Shown: positions 18,114 to 28,084 of the stretch, in pieces
Position numbering within the stretch: position 1 is the stretch's first letter
Layout: each line of letters begins with the position of its first letter
Assembly (NCBI GenBank): GCA_016704895.1
Contig: JADIZG010000072.1
Coordinates: 149,175-213,174, forward strand
DNA length: 64,000 nucleotides
Reading direction: 5' to 3'
DNA from: Betaproteobacteria bacterium
Lineage (GTDB): Bacteria > Pseudomonadota > Gammaproteobacteria > Burkholderiales > Casimicrobiaceae
Notes under the pieces: model-generated
Told to the model about the DNA's origin: nothing
What the model saw: only the letters and a program-made list of their open reading frames with translations
Databases searched by the model: none
Position numbers and translations under genes: made by a program

Positions 18114-19538
18114 TCAGCCGAAGCGGACGTACTCGAAGTCGACCGACTGGTTGTTGATGCCGCGCGCGGGCGGCGCGATCCAGCCGGCGAACCTGCCGGG
18201 CTCGGTCACGCGGCCCATCAGCGACGAGACGAACGCGCGGTCCTCGGCCGACGGCAGCCACGCCCGCTCGTTCCTCGCCCAGGTGGCGTCGTCGACGACG
18301 TTGCCGGTCGGGTCGACGTGCACGGCGGCGAGCGGGCCGATCTTGCGGTGGAACGCCTTGTGCGGCACGGAGAGCCGAACCGGGATGCCGGCCTTCTCGA
18401 TGATCCTGTTCCAGCGCTCGACGCCGGCGGTGGCGTCCCTGATGTAGTCGTCGCGCAGCTTCTCGTTCAGCGCATTGAGCGCCGGCACCTCGACCGACAC
18501 GAGCCGGCCGTCGCGCACCTCGAGGACCGGGTAGGTCGCGCCGACGAGCTTGTGGTCGTCGCCGATCTTCGTCTCGTCGAAGCGCCCCTTGAGGCCCGTC
18601 GTGTAGAACGTCGCGGCGTTGGACGACACGTCGGCGCCGAACAGGTCCATCGTCACCGAGAAGTGGAAGTTCAGGTAGCGCTGGATCGTCGGCAGGTCGA
18701 TGACGCCCGCGGCGCGGATCTTCGCCGGGTCGTCGGTCTTGAGCTGGTTCATCACCTCGCAGGTGCGCTGGATCACCCGCCCCACGCCGGACTCGCCCAC
18801 GAACATGTGGTGCGCCTCCTCCGTCAGCATGAACCGGCAGGTGCGCGCCAGCGGGTCGAAGCCCGATTCCGCGAGCGAAGCGAGCTGGTACTTGCCGTCG
18901 CGGTCGGTGAAGTAGGTGAACATGAAGAAGGACAGCCAGTCGGGCGTCTTCTCGTTGAACGCGCCGAGGATGCGGGGATTGTCGGCGTCGCCCGAGCGCC
19001 GCTCGAGCAGCGCCTCGGCCTCCTCGCGCCCGTCGCGGCCGAAGTAGGCCTGCAGCAGGTAGACCATCGCCCACAGGTGGCGCCCCTCCTCGACGTTCAC
19101 CTGGAACAGGTTGCGCAGGTCGTAGAGCGACGGGGCCGTGAGCCCGAGGTGGCGCTGCTGCTCGACCGACGCGGGCTCGGTGTCTCCCTGCGTGACGATG
19201 AGCCGCCGCAGGTTCGAGCGGTATTCGCCGGGCACTTCCTGCCACGCGGCCTCGCCCTGGTGCGCGCCGAAGTTCACTTTGCGCTCCGGCTCCGCCGGGG
19301 CGAGGAAGATGCCCCATCGGTAGTCGGGCATCTTCACGTAGTCGAAGTGCGCCCAGCCCTTCGGGTCGACGCTGACCGCGGTGCGCAGGTAGACGTCGAA
19401 GCCCTTCGAGCCCTCGGGGCCCATGTCGGCCCACCAGGACTGGAACTCGGGCTGCCACTGCTCGAGCGCGCGCTGCAGCGTGCGGTTCTCGGCGAGGCCG
19501 ACGTTGTTGGGGATCTTCTCGCTGTAGTCGATGGTCAT
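18114..19538 (-). CDS. boxB: Benzoyl-CoA 2,3-epoxidase catalytic component BoxB
   Basis: The 474-residue di-iron monooxygenase that forms 2,3-epoxybenzoyl-CoA from benzoyl-CoA and O2 in the hybrid box pathway. The family sequence is evident from the N-terminus (MTIDYSEKIPNNVGL). Likely iron-binding carboxylates and histidines occur in NVEEGRHLWAM and LTEEAHHMFVGESG. Substrate-region sequences include FNEKTPDWLSFFMFTYFTDRDGK. The C-terminus RGINNQSVDFEYVRFG is typical. It lies 29 bp after boxC on the complementary strand. Confidence 0.96.
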   Translation of the reverse strand: MTIDYSEKIPNNVGLAENRTLQRALEQWQPEFQSWWADMGPEGSKGFDVYLRTAVSVDPKGWAHFDYVKMPDYRWGIFLAPAEPERKVNFGAHQGEAAWQEVPGEYRSNLRRLIVTQGDTEPASVEQQRHLGLTAPSLYDLRNLFQVNVEEGRHLWAMVYLLQAYFGRDGREEAEALLERRSGDADNPRILGAFNEKTPDWLSFFMFTYFTDRDGKYQLASLAESGFDPLARTCRFMLTEEAHHMFVGESGVGRVIQRTCEVMNQLKTDDPAKIRAAGVIDLPTIQRYLNFHFSVTMDLFGADVSSNAATFYTTGLKGRFDETKIGDDHKLVGATYPVLEVRDGRLVSVEVPALNALNEKLRDDYIRDATAGVERWNRIIEKAGIPVRLSVPHKAFHRKIGPLAAVHVDPTGNVVDDATWARNERAWLPSAEDRAFVSSLMGRVTEPGRFAGWIAPPARGINNQSVDFEYVRFG

Positions 19539-19567
19539 CGTCGTCTTCCGGGGTCCTGGAGCGGGGG

Positions 19568-21253
<1,686 letters not shown>

Positions 21254-21289
21254 CGGGGGCCTCCGTAAGTGCGTGCGGGCGCGGCGCCG

Positions 21290-22171
21290 TCAGGCGCGCG
21301 CCAGTTCCTTGAGCTCGCGCAGCGAGTGCGCGGGGTCGGCGCCGGACGTGTCGACGACGGCATCGGCCTTGCGGTAGAGCGGCTCGCGAGCGGCGAGGAT
21401 GCGCTTCAGGTCGTCCATCGCCTCGGCGCTTCCCTCCATCGGACGGAAGTCGCCCTGCGCGACCACGCGGCCCATGTGCTCCTCGGGCTCGGCCCTCACC
21501 CAGACGGTGAAGCAGCGGTCGAGCAGCAGGTGGTAGGTCTCGGGCTCCGACACGATGCCGCCGCCGACCGCGATCACGACGCGGTCGTTCGCGTCGAGCA
21601 CGCGTTCGAGGCATCGGCGCTCGATGCGTCGATACCCCGCCTGCCCGTAGAGCATGAAGAGTTCGGACAGGCTCACCGCCGCCTCGCGCTCGATCTCGCG
21701 GTCGAGCTCGACGAACGGCCAGCGGAGCTCGCGCGCCAGCGCCGCGCCGAGCGTCGTCTTGCCGGCGCCGCGCAGGCCGACGAGCGCGATGCGCGTGCGC
21801 CGGGAGGCATCGTCGCGGCCGAATTCGCGCATCAGGCGGACGAGCGCGTCCTCGAGGCGATGGGGCGGGAGCTCCTCGAGGAACCGGCGGATCAGCCGGT
21901 GCTCGGGCGTTCCGTCGCCGACGAGGTCGGGGAGCGTCGTTCCCAGCGCGGCGGCGACCCGCCGCAGCAGCACGATCGACACGTTTCCTTCGCCGGCCTC
22001 GAGCTGGGCGAGGTAGCGCTCGGACACACGCGCCTCGATCGACAGCGCCTTGCGCGACAGCCCGCGCCGCTCGCGTCCCTCGCGCACGCGCTTGCCGAGC
22101 GCGGACAGGAACGCTGCACTGTCGTCGCTCGCGTCGCGCGGTTCGACGGCCGGGATCGAGGCGGTCATCAT
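21290..22171 (-). CDS. boxR: BoxR/BzdR-type transcriptional regulator (HTH plus shikimate-kinase-like)
   Basis: A 293-residue benzoyl-CoA-responsive regulator of the BzdR family. Residues ~20-85 form an XRE-type HTH (GKRVREGRERRGLSRKALS, SERYLAQLEAGEGNVS). After a linker comes a shikimate-kinase-like domain with P-loop LVGLRGAGKTTLG near residue 130 and VIAVGGGIVSE. In characterized members this domain senses benzoyl-CoA and does not phosphorylate shikimate (family knowledge). Starts at 22171 and 22168 (MMTAS/MTAS) are equivalent. It is the first gene of the leftward box operon, beside the tandem operator at 22254-22290, so autoregulation is likely. Confidence 0.93.
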   Translation of the reverse strand: MMTASIPAVEPRDASDDSAAFLSALGKRVREGRERRGLSRKALSIEARVSERYLAQLEAGEGNVSIVLLRRVAAALGTTLPDLVGDGTPEHRLIRRFLEELPPHRLEDALVRLMREFGRDDASRRTRIALVGLRGAGKTTLGAALARELRWPFVELDREIEREAAVSLSELFMLYGQAGYRRIERRCLERVLDANDRVVIAVGGGIVSEPETYHLLLDRCFTVWVRAEPEEHMGRVVAQGDFRPMEGSAEAMDDLKRILAAREPLYRKADAVVDTSGADPAHSLRELKELARA

Positions 22172-22581
22172 CGGGCGTGTCCGGGAGTCGTCAGGTTCCC
22201 GTGATCGCGCCGAAGACGCTGGACCGGGAGGATGTCGAACTATACCGCATGACGCAATGATTGCAAGCAATTTATTGCATATTTTATTGCTCGACTTCAG
22301 GCTGGCCTCGCGAGATCGATGGATATATCATCGAGTTATCAATACAAAACAATTAGTTGACTTGATTCGTCGACCATGTGAAATAATGCTTGACAGGTCG
22401 AAAGTCCCTACATAAAGTGCAGCAACGCTCGCGAAAGCCGCGCGGCGCCGTTGTTCGGGCGCCGCAAGACGGCTGGCGAGTCGCGCCTTGGCGGTTTCGA
22501 ACGCCGCGAGGCCTGGCACCCGCCCGGAGGAATGACGATGTCCGATGTTCGTCACCACGCATCCGACGCGGTCGCGCCGCG
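22172..22581. promoter_or_regulatory. Divergent control region of the box and benzoate-uptake operons
   Basis: This 410-bp region between boxR and the DUF4863 gene is clearly AT-rich against a GC-rich background. It holds a tandem palindromic operator (22254-22290). A strong rightward promoter has TTGACA at 22390-22395, a 17-bp spacer and TAAAGT at 22413-22418. A second possible -35, TTGACT, lies at 22357-22362. Nearer the gene is a short leader ORF. One operator region could therefore control both arms. Confidence 0.75.
22254..22290. promoter_or_regulatory. Tandem GCAAT/ATTGC operator, likely BoxR binding site
   Basis: Two adjacent perfect dyads are visible: GCAAT-G-ATTGC at 22254-22264 and GCAAT-TT-ATTGC at 22267-22278. 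A further ATTGC half lies at 22286-22290. The TTGCA units repeat with about 14-bp spacing. BzdR of Azoarcus is known to bind repeated TGCA elements (recalled family knowledge), which fits. It lies 83-119 bp upstream of the boxR start. Confidence 0.65.
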
Positions 22582-22585
22582 ATGA
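22538..22585 (+). CDS. Possible 15-residue leader ORF coupled to the DUF4863 gene
   Basis: A short reading frame, MSDVRHHASDAVAPR, has a good ribosome-binding site (GGAGG seven bases before its ATG). Its TGA overlaps the ATG of the DUF4863 gene (ATGA). The DUF4863 ATG itself lacks a clear Shine-Dalgarno, so translation could be coupled. The alternative is that this is the true N-terminus of the DUF4863 protein, separated by a one-base error like those seen elsewhere in the window. Confidence 0.4.
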   Translation: MSDVRHHASDAVAPR

Positions 22586-23052
22586 GTGTCGAGGACTTCA
22601 CCGCGATCATCGCTCGCGTCACCGGGCACGTGTCGGGCCGACCGCTCGACGGCGCGCTCGCGCGCGACCTGAACGACTCGCTGCCCGGCGACGGCGCGGA
22701 CGTCGCCGCGATCGCCCGGGCATGCCGCGAGGCGATCCGGGACGGCTGGATGTGCAACCGCGAGGCCGGGGGCATCCGCTACGGGCGCGTCGTGAAGCCC
22801 GGTCCGGCGACGCACGGCTACTCGGTCGACGTGGTCGAGATGGACGACGTCGTCGGCCCCCACCACCGTCACCCCAACGGCGAGATCGATCTCGTGATGC
22901 CGGTCGACGCGACCGCGACGTTCGACGGCCAGGGAGCGGGCTGGGTCGTCTACGGGCCCGGGTCCGCCCACAGCCCGACGGTGACGGGCGGCCGCGCGCT
23001 CGTCCTCTACCTGCTGCCCCAGGGCGCGATCGAGTTCACGCCGCCGGCGTGA
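22582..23052 (+). CDS. DUF4863 family protein of the benzoate operon
   Basis: A 156-residue protein of the DUF4863 family, a small cupin-like group often found beside boxABC and benzoate-CoA ligase genes. As I recall, the family also includes 4-hydroxylaminobenzoate lyase. A helical N-terminal half is followed by a beta-rich half with VGPHHRHPNGEIDLVMP (possible metal-binding His/Glu), then GWVVYGPGSAHSPTV and ALVLYLLPQGAIEF. Its role in benzoate metabolism is unknown to me; a cupin-type lyase or isomerase acting on an aromatic CoA ester or side product is only a guess. It is first in the rightward operon, 40 bp before bclA. Confidence 0.7.
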   Translation: MSVEDFTAIIARVTGHVSGRPLDGALARDLNDSLPGDGADVAAIARACREAIRDGWMCNREAGGIRYGRVVKPGPATHGYSVDVVEMDDVVGPHHRHPNGEIDLVMPVDATATFDGQGAGWVVYGPGSAHSPTVTGGRALVLYLLPQGAIEFTPPA

Positions 23053-23092
23053 CCGGGCCGCCCTGCACCGTTCACCGAACCGGAGACCTGCG

Positions 23093-24694
23093 ATGCCCGG
23101 ACTCTCGCGCGCCGATTTCGGCACCTCGCCGCCGCGCATCGACATCCCGCGCGACTACAACGCCGCGCACGACCTGATCGAGCGAAACCTCGCCGCCGGG
23201 CGCGCGGGCAAGGTCGCGTACATCGACGACCGCGGGCGCACGACCTTCGGCGAGCTCGCCGCCCGCGTCAACCGGTTCGCGAACGCGCTCGTCGAGCTGG
23301 GCATGCGTCCCGAGGAGCGCGTGCTCGTGTGCCTGCTGGACTCGGTCGACTTCCCGACCGCGTTCCTCGGCAGCATCAAGGCCGGCATCGTGCCGATCGC
23401 GGCGAACACGCTGCTCACGCCGACCGACTACGCGTACATGCTGGACGACAGCCGCGCGCGGACGCTCGTCGTCTCCGGCGCGCTGCTGCCGTCGTTCCTG
23501 CCGATCCTCGCCGGCATGAAGCACCTGAAGCACGTGATCGTGTCGGGCGACGGGCAGGCGGCGCGGCCCCCGCACTCGCTCGACTTCGACGCGCTGCTCA
23601 AGAACGCGGACGACGGCTTCGAGGCCGCGCCGACGACCCGCGACGACGTGTGCTTCTGGCTCTACTCGTCGGGATCCACCGGCGCGCCGAAGGGCACGAT
23701 GCACATCCACTCGAGCCTCGTCACGACCGCCTACCTGCACGGGGGACCGGTCGTCGGCGTGCGCGAGGACGACGTGCTGTTCTCGGCGGCGAAGCTCTTC
23801 TTCGCCTACGGGCTCGGCAACGCGCTCACCTACACGCTCGCCTTCGGCACCACGACGATCCTGATGGCCGAGCGGCCCACGCCCGAGGCGGTGTTCAAGC
23901 GCCTGAAGGAGCACCAGCCGACGATCTTCTACGGCGTGCCGACGCTCTTCGCGATGATGATGGCGAGCGCCGCGCTCCCGAAGCGCGAGGAGGTCGCGAT
24001 CCGGCTCTGCACGTCGGCCGGCGAGGCGCTGCCCGAGCACGTGGGGAAGCGCTTTTCCGCGCACTTCGGCGTCGACATCCTCGACGGGCTGGGATCGACC
24101 GAGATGCTGCACGTCTACCTGTCCAATCGGCCCGGCGACGTGCGCTACGGCTCGAGCGGCCGGCCGGTGCCGGGCTACCGGCTGCGCGTCGTCGACGACG
24201 AGGGCGCGCCGGTCGCGGACGGCGAGGTGGGCGAGCTCCAGGTCAACGGACCGACCTCGGCGCAGGGCTACTGGAACAACCGCGAGAAGTCGCACGCGAC
24301 GTTCCAGGGGCCGTGGACGCGCAGCGGCGACAAGTACCGGGTCGACACCGACGGCCGGTACGTCTATTCCGGCCGCACCGACGACATGCTGAAGGTCGGC
24401 GGCATCTACGTGTCGCCGATCGAGGTCGAGTCGGCCCTGGTGACCCACGAGGCGGTCCTCGAGGCGGCGGTCGTCGGCCGGGAGGACGCCGACAAGCTCG
24501 TCAAGCCGATGGCCTACGTGGTGCTGAAGTCCGGCCGGACCCCCAGCGAAACGCTGGCCGGCGAGCTCCGCGAGCATGTTAAATTGCACTTGGCGCCGTA
24601 CAAGTTCCCGCGCTGGGTCGAGTTCCTGGACGAGTTGCCCAAGACCGCGACCGGCAAGATCCAGCGCTTCAAGCTGCGGGCGCGGCTCCCGTGA
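23093..24694 (+). CDS. bclA: Benzoate-CoA ligase
   Basis: A 533-residue ATP-dependent acyl-CoA synthetase that activates benzoate to benzoyl-CoA, the shared intermediate of the box and bcr routes. The adenylation P-loop is YSSGSTGAPKGTMH near residue 190. The family signature LGSTEMLHVYLSN lies near 340, YSGRTDDMLKVGGIYVSPIEVE near 425, and the catalytic Lys in TATGKIQRFK close to the C-terminus. Motifs and context (box genes, aromatic importer) support benzoate as substrate; 2-aminobenzoate or other analogues may also be used. The stop overlaps the in-frame region leading to the binding-protein gene. Confidence 0.93.
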   Translation: MPGLSRADFGTSPPRIDIPRDYNAAHDLIERNLAAGRAGKVAYIDDRGRTTFGELAARVNRFANALVELGMRPEERVLVCLLDSVDFPTAFLGSIKAGIVPIAANTLLTPTDYAYMLDDSRARTLVVSGALLPSFLPILAGMKHLKHVIVSGDGQAARPPHSLDFDALLKNADDGFEAAPTTRDDVCFWLYSSGSTGAPKGTMHIHSSLVTTAYLHGGPVVGVREDDVLFSAAKLFFAYGLGNALTYTLAFGTTTILMAERPTPEAVFKRLKEHQPTIFYGVPTLFAMMMASAALPKREEVAIRLCTSAGEALPEHVGKRFSAHFGVDILDGLGSTEMLHVYLSNRPGDVRYGSSGRPVPGYRLRVVDDEGAPVADGEVGELQVNGPTSAQGYWNNREKSHATFQGPWTRSGDKYRVDTDGRYVYSGRTDDMLKVGGIYVSPIEVESALVTHEAVLEAAVVGREDADKLVKPMAYVVLKSGRTPSETLAGELREHVKLHLAPYKFPRWVEFLDELPKTATGKIQRFKLRARLP

Positions 24695-24750
24695 GGGGAG
24701 CCGCCCGGAACGGCAGAAACGACGAAAACGACGCAAACGAGGAGGAGTCC

Positions 24751-25929
24751 ATGACGTACACGAAGCAATCCGCGCGCGGCCTGCGCGCGCTCGCCGCGGC
24801 GGTGGCCCTCGCCTTCGCGGCTTCGCCCGCGCTCGCGCAGGACAAGGTGAAGGTCGGCTTCATGCTGCCCTACACCGGCACGTTCGCCGCGCTCGGCAAC
24901 GCGATCACCAACGGCTTCAAGCTCGCCATCACGGAGCAGGGCGGCAAGCTCGGCGGCCGCGAGATCGAGTACGTGACGGTCGACGACGAGTCCGACCCCG
25001 CGAAGGCGCCGGAGAACGTCAACAAGCTCATCAAGCGCGACCAGGTCGACGTCATCGTCGGCACGGTCCACTCCGGCGTCGCGATGGCGATGGCGAAAGC
25101 GGCGAAGGACAACAACGCGCTGCTGCTGGTCCCGAACGCGGGCCAGGACGAGATCACCGGCCCGATGTGCGCGCCCAACATCATCCGCACGTCGTTCACG
25201 AACTCGGCGCCCGGCGTCGCGATGGGCAAGGTCGCCGCGGACCGGGGACACAAGACCGCGGTGACGCTCACGTGGAAGTACGCGGCCGGCGACCAGTCGG
25301 TGTCCGGCTTCAAGCAGTCGTTCGAGAAGGCCGGCGGCAAGGTGGTGAAGGAGCTGACGCTTCCCTTCCCCACCGTCGAGTTCCAGCCGCTGCTGACGGA
25401 GATCGCGTCGCTCAAGCCCGACGCGGTCTACGTGTTCTTCGCGGGGGGCGGCGCGGTCAAGTTCGTCAAGGACTACGACGCGGCGGGCCTGCGCAAGTCG
25501 ATCCCGCTGTACGGGGCCGGCTTCCTCACCGACGGCACGCTGCAGGCGCAGGGAGCTTCCGCCGAGGGGCTCCTCACGACGCTGCACTACGCCGACGAGC
25601 TCGACAACCCGAAGAACAACGCGTTCCGCGCGGCGTACAAGAAGGCCTACACGATCGAGCCGGACGTCTACGCGATGCAGGGCTACGACACGGGACAGCT
25701 CCTCGCGGCGGGCACGAAGGCGGTCGGCGGCGACATGAAGAAGCGCGACGCGCTGATCAAGGCGATGCAGACCGCGAAGGTCGACAGCCCGCGCGGCCCG
25801 TTCGCGCTGTCGAGGGCCAACAACCCGATCCAGGACTACTACCTGCGGCGCGTCGAGGGCGGCAAGAACAAGGCGATCGGCGTCGCGATCAAGGCCTACG
25901 AGGATCCGGCGACCGGCTGCAAGATGTGA
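24751..25929 (+). CDS. ABC transporter substrate-binding protein (branched-chain/aromatic type)
   Basis: A 392-residue periplasmic binding protein of the LivK/peripla_BP_6 class. The start is ATG 24751, preceded by GAGGAG. A Sec signal peptide ends near ASPALAQ-DK (about residue 31). The mature protein opens KVKVGFMLPYTGTFAALG and has VDVIVGTVHSGVAMAMA and DAVYVFFAGGGAVKF. Genes of this type after bclA commonly bring benzoate or related aromatic acids into the cell, so aromatic acid rather than leucine is the likely ligand (inference from operon). A terminator-like hairpin follows it. Confidence 0.88.
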   Translation: MTYTKQSARGLRALAAAVALAFAASPALAQDKVKVGFMLPYTGTFAALGNAITNGFKLAITEQGGKLGGREIEYVTVDDESDPAKAPENVNKLIKRDQVDVIVGTVHSGVAMAMAKAAKDNNALLLVPNAGQDEITGPMCAPNIIRTSFTNSAPGVAMGKVAADRGHKTAVTLTWKYAAGDQSVSGFKQSFEKAGGKVVKELTLPFPTVEFQPLLTEIASLKPDAVYVFFAGGGAVKFVKDYDAAGLRKSIPLYGAGFLTDGTLQAQGASAEGLLTTLHYADELDNPKNNAFRAAYKKAYTIEPDVYAMQGYDTGQLLAAGTKAVGGDMKKRDALIKAMQTAKVDSPRGPFALSRANNPIQDYYLRRVEGGKNKAIGVAIKAYEDPATGCKM

Positions 25930-25991
25930 TTCGGGAGTCGGGAGTCAGTTGACGGGAGTCGGTAGCGTCGGCGTCGACTCCTGATCCTGGT

Positions 25992-26011
25992 GGCCGCGAG
26001 CGATCGCGGCC
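25992..26011 (+). repeat. GC-rich palindrome after the binding-protein gene
   Basis: GGCCGCG-AGCGAT-CGCGGCC forms a perfect 7-bp stem about 60 bp after the stop. It may protect the 3' end of the upstream message. No T-run follows directly. Confidence 0.4.
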
Positions 26012-26028
26012 GGCGGGTCGAGACGGGC

Positions 26029-26071
26029 CCGGGGCGCGGCGGCGGCGAGCCGTCCGCGCCCCGGTTGTTTT
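26029..26071 (+). terminator. Intrinsic terminator/attenuator inside the transporter operon
   Basis: A perfect 11-bp stem (left arm CCGGGGCGCGG at 26029-26039, right arm CCGCGCCCCGG at 26054-26064) is followed by TTGTTTT. It lies between the binding-protein gene and livH in a 311-bp gap (25930-26240) that holds no gene. The rest of the gap has a short imperfect CGGGAGTC repeat near 25930-25960. It probably lowers expression of the membrane components relative to the binding protein. Confidence 0.75.
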
Positions 26072-26240
26072 CGGGCCGCGGACAGGCAACAATCGCGGCG
26101 TCCCCGGCGCTGAGGCTGTCGTGCGTTACCGCCGGCGTAGGGGGCTTCCGGGCTGTCGACGCGCGCAGGCGCGCGCCATCGCCGCCGCGCGTCGTCGCGA
26201 CGCCACTGTCAACCGTCAACCGGCTCCTGTCTCCTGATCC

Positions 26241-27102
26241 ATGGAATTCGCGCTCATCCAGCTGCTGAACGCGGTCCAGTACGGACTCCTGCTCTTCCTG
26301 GTCGCGAGCGGGCTCACGCTGATCTTCGGGATCATGGGGATCATCAACCTCGCGCACGGCAGCTTCTACATGATCGGCGCCTACATGGCGTTCTCGCTGT
26401 CGTCCATGACCGGGGAGCCTCGCGGTCGCGATGGTGCTGGGAATCGTGCTCTCGGTGGTCCTCGGGCTCTTCCTCGAGTGGGCGCTGTTCTCGCACCTGT
26501 ACAAGCGCGACCACCTGGAGCAGGTGCTGCTGACCTACGGGCTCATCCTGATCTTCGAGGAGCTGCGCAGCCTGATCGTCGGCAACGACGTGCACGGCGT
26601 GACGATCCCGCCGGTGTTCGCCGGCTCGATCGCGCTCGGCGACACGATGACCTACCCGGTCTACAGGCTGGTGATGTCGGCCGTGTGCCTCGCCATCGCG
26701 GGCGGCATGTACCTGCTGATCCAGCGCACGCGGCTCGGCATGATGATCCGGGCCGGCGCGTCGAACCGCGAGATGGTCGGCGTGCTGGGCATCAACGTGA
26801 ACCTGGTGTTCCGGCTCGTGTTCGCGATGGGCGTGGCGCTCGCGGCGTTCGCCGGCATGCTCGCCGCGCCGGTGTCGTCGGTCTATCCGGGCATGGGCCA
26901 GCACGTGCTGATCATCTGCTTCGTCGTCGTCGTGATCGGCGGCATCGGATCGGTGTGGGGCGCGCTCGCCGCGTCGCTGCTGATCGGCCTGGTCGACACG
27001 TTCGGCAAGGTGCTGGTCCCGGCGTACGCGGGCGTCGCCGTCTACGTGCTGATGGCGGCGATCCTGCTGTGGCGACCCGAGGGGCTGTTCCGGCGCGCCT
27101 GA
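26241..27102 (+). CDS. livH: ABC transporter permease LivH-type, interrupted by a +1 frameshift
   Basis: An inner-membrane permease of the branched-chain-type importer. The first frame (MEFALIQLLNAVQYGLLLF, GIMGIINLAHGSFYMIGAYM) is typical LivH. It runs off at an extra G in the GGGG at 26412-26415. The second frame resumes as SLAVAMVLGIVLSVVLG and continues to WRPEGLFRRA at 27102. Restoring one base gives about 286 residues, a normal length. The EAA-type cytoplasmic loop GASNREMVGVLGINV is intact. Both halves are well conserved, so a sequencing indel is likely. Confidence 0.88.
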
Positions 27103-27121
27103 CGCGGCGGAACCCGATGCG

Positions 27122-28084
27122 ATGCCCCGGCACCTGATCGCCCCGCTCTGCACGCTCGCGCTGATCGCCGCGTTCCCGCTCTCGGGCGCGACGTTCTACG
27201 TCGAGCTCACGACGAAGATCATGATCATGGCGATCTTCGCGCTGTCGCTCGACCTCCTGGTCGGATGGACCGGCCTCGTGAGCTTCGGCCACGCGGCGTT
27301 CTTCGGCGTCGGCGCGTACGCGCTCGCGCTCCTGTCTCCGAAGGCGGCCGCGGCGGGGCTCTGGTCCTCGCTCGGGATCGCGATCGTCGCCGCGGCGCTT
27401 TGTGCGCTCGTCGTCGGGATCTTCGTCCTGCGCACCCGCGGCATCTACTTCATCATGGTGACGCTGGCGTTCGCGCAGATGTTCTACTTCGTGTTCCACG
27501 ACACGGACTTCGGCGGCGGATCCGACGGGCGATACGTCAACCTGAAGCCGGACGCCAGCATCCTCGGCTTCACGCCGTTCGACCTCGACAAGCCCAACCA
27601 GATCTACTACGTCGTGCTCGCCGTGCTCGTGCTGGTGTTCGCCTTCCTCCAGATGGTGCTGCGCTCGCCGTTCGGCCGCGCGCTCCAGGGGATCAAGGCG
27701 AACGAGCAGCGGATGCGCGCACTCGGCTACCCGGTCACCGCGTACAAGCTCGCCGCGTTCACGCTGGCCGGCGCGCTCGCGGGCCTCGCGGGCTACCTGC
27801 TCGCGGCGCAATCGGGATTCGTCAATCCCGAGATCCTGTCGTGGCACCAGTCGGGCAACGTGCTGCTGATGGTGATCCTCGGCGGCGCGGGCACGCCCTA
27901 CGGCCCGATCGTCGGCGCGTTCGCGCTCACGATGCTGCACGAGTTCTTCAGCTCGGTCACCAGGCACTGGCAGCTCTTCCTCGGCGCCGCGATCGTGCTG
28001 ATCGTGCTGTTCATGCCCGGCGGGCTCGGTCACCTCGTCCGGCGCATACGCCGCAGCCTGTTCGGCGGGACGCGCGATGGCTGA
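27122..28084 (+). CDS. livM: ABC transporter permease LivM-type
   Basis: A 320-residue second permease of the importer, with about nine transmembrane segments. It carries the LivM signature LDLLVGWTGLVSFGHAAFFGVGAY near residue 45 and an EAA loop with ALQGIKANEQRMRALGYPV. The end, MPGGLGHLVRRIRR, is typical. It pairs with LivH to form the membrane channel. It starts 20 bp after livH and overlaps livG by 8 bp. Confidence 0.93.
   Translation: MPRHLIAPLCTLALIAAFPLSGATFYVELTTKIMIMAIFALSLDLLVGWTGLVSFGHAAFFGVGAYALALLSPKAAAAGLWSSLGIAIVAAALCALVVGIFVLRTRGIYFIMVTLAFAQMFYFVFHDTDFGGGSDGRYVNLKPDASILGFTPFDLDKPNQIYYVVLAVLVLVFAFLQMVLRSPFGRALQGIKANEQRMRALGYPVTAYKLAAFTLAGALAGLAGYLLAAQSGFVNPEILSWHQSGNVLLMVILGGAGTPYGPIVGAFALTMLHEFFSSVTRHWQLFLGAAIVLIVLFMPGGLGHLVRRIRRSLFGGTRDG

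Noticed and set aside
22357..22374. TTGACTTGATTCG as an FNR-type site in the box control region
   Set aside because: No inverted second half. It may be a -35 element of a secondary promoter.
25930..25965. Short CGGGAGTC repeats as an attachment or direct-repeat element
   Set aside because: Only a few imperfect copies in a 35-bp stretch without a mobile gene; probably chance in GC-rich DNA.
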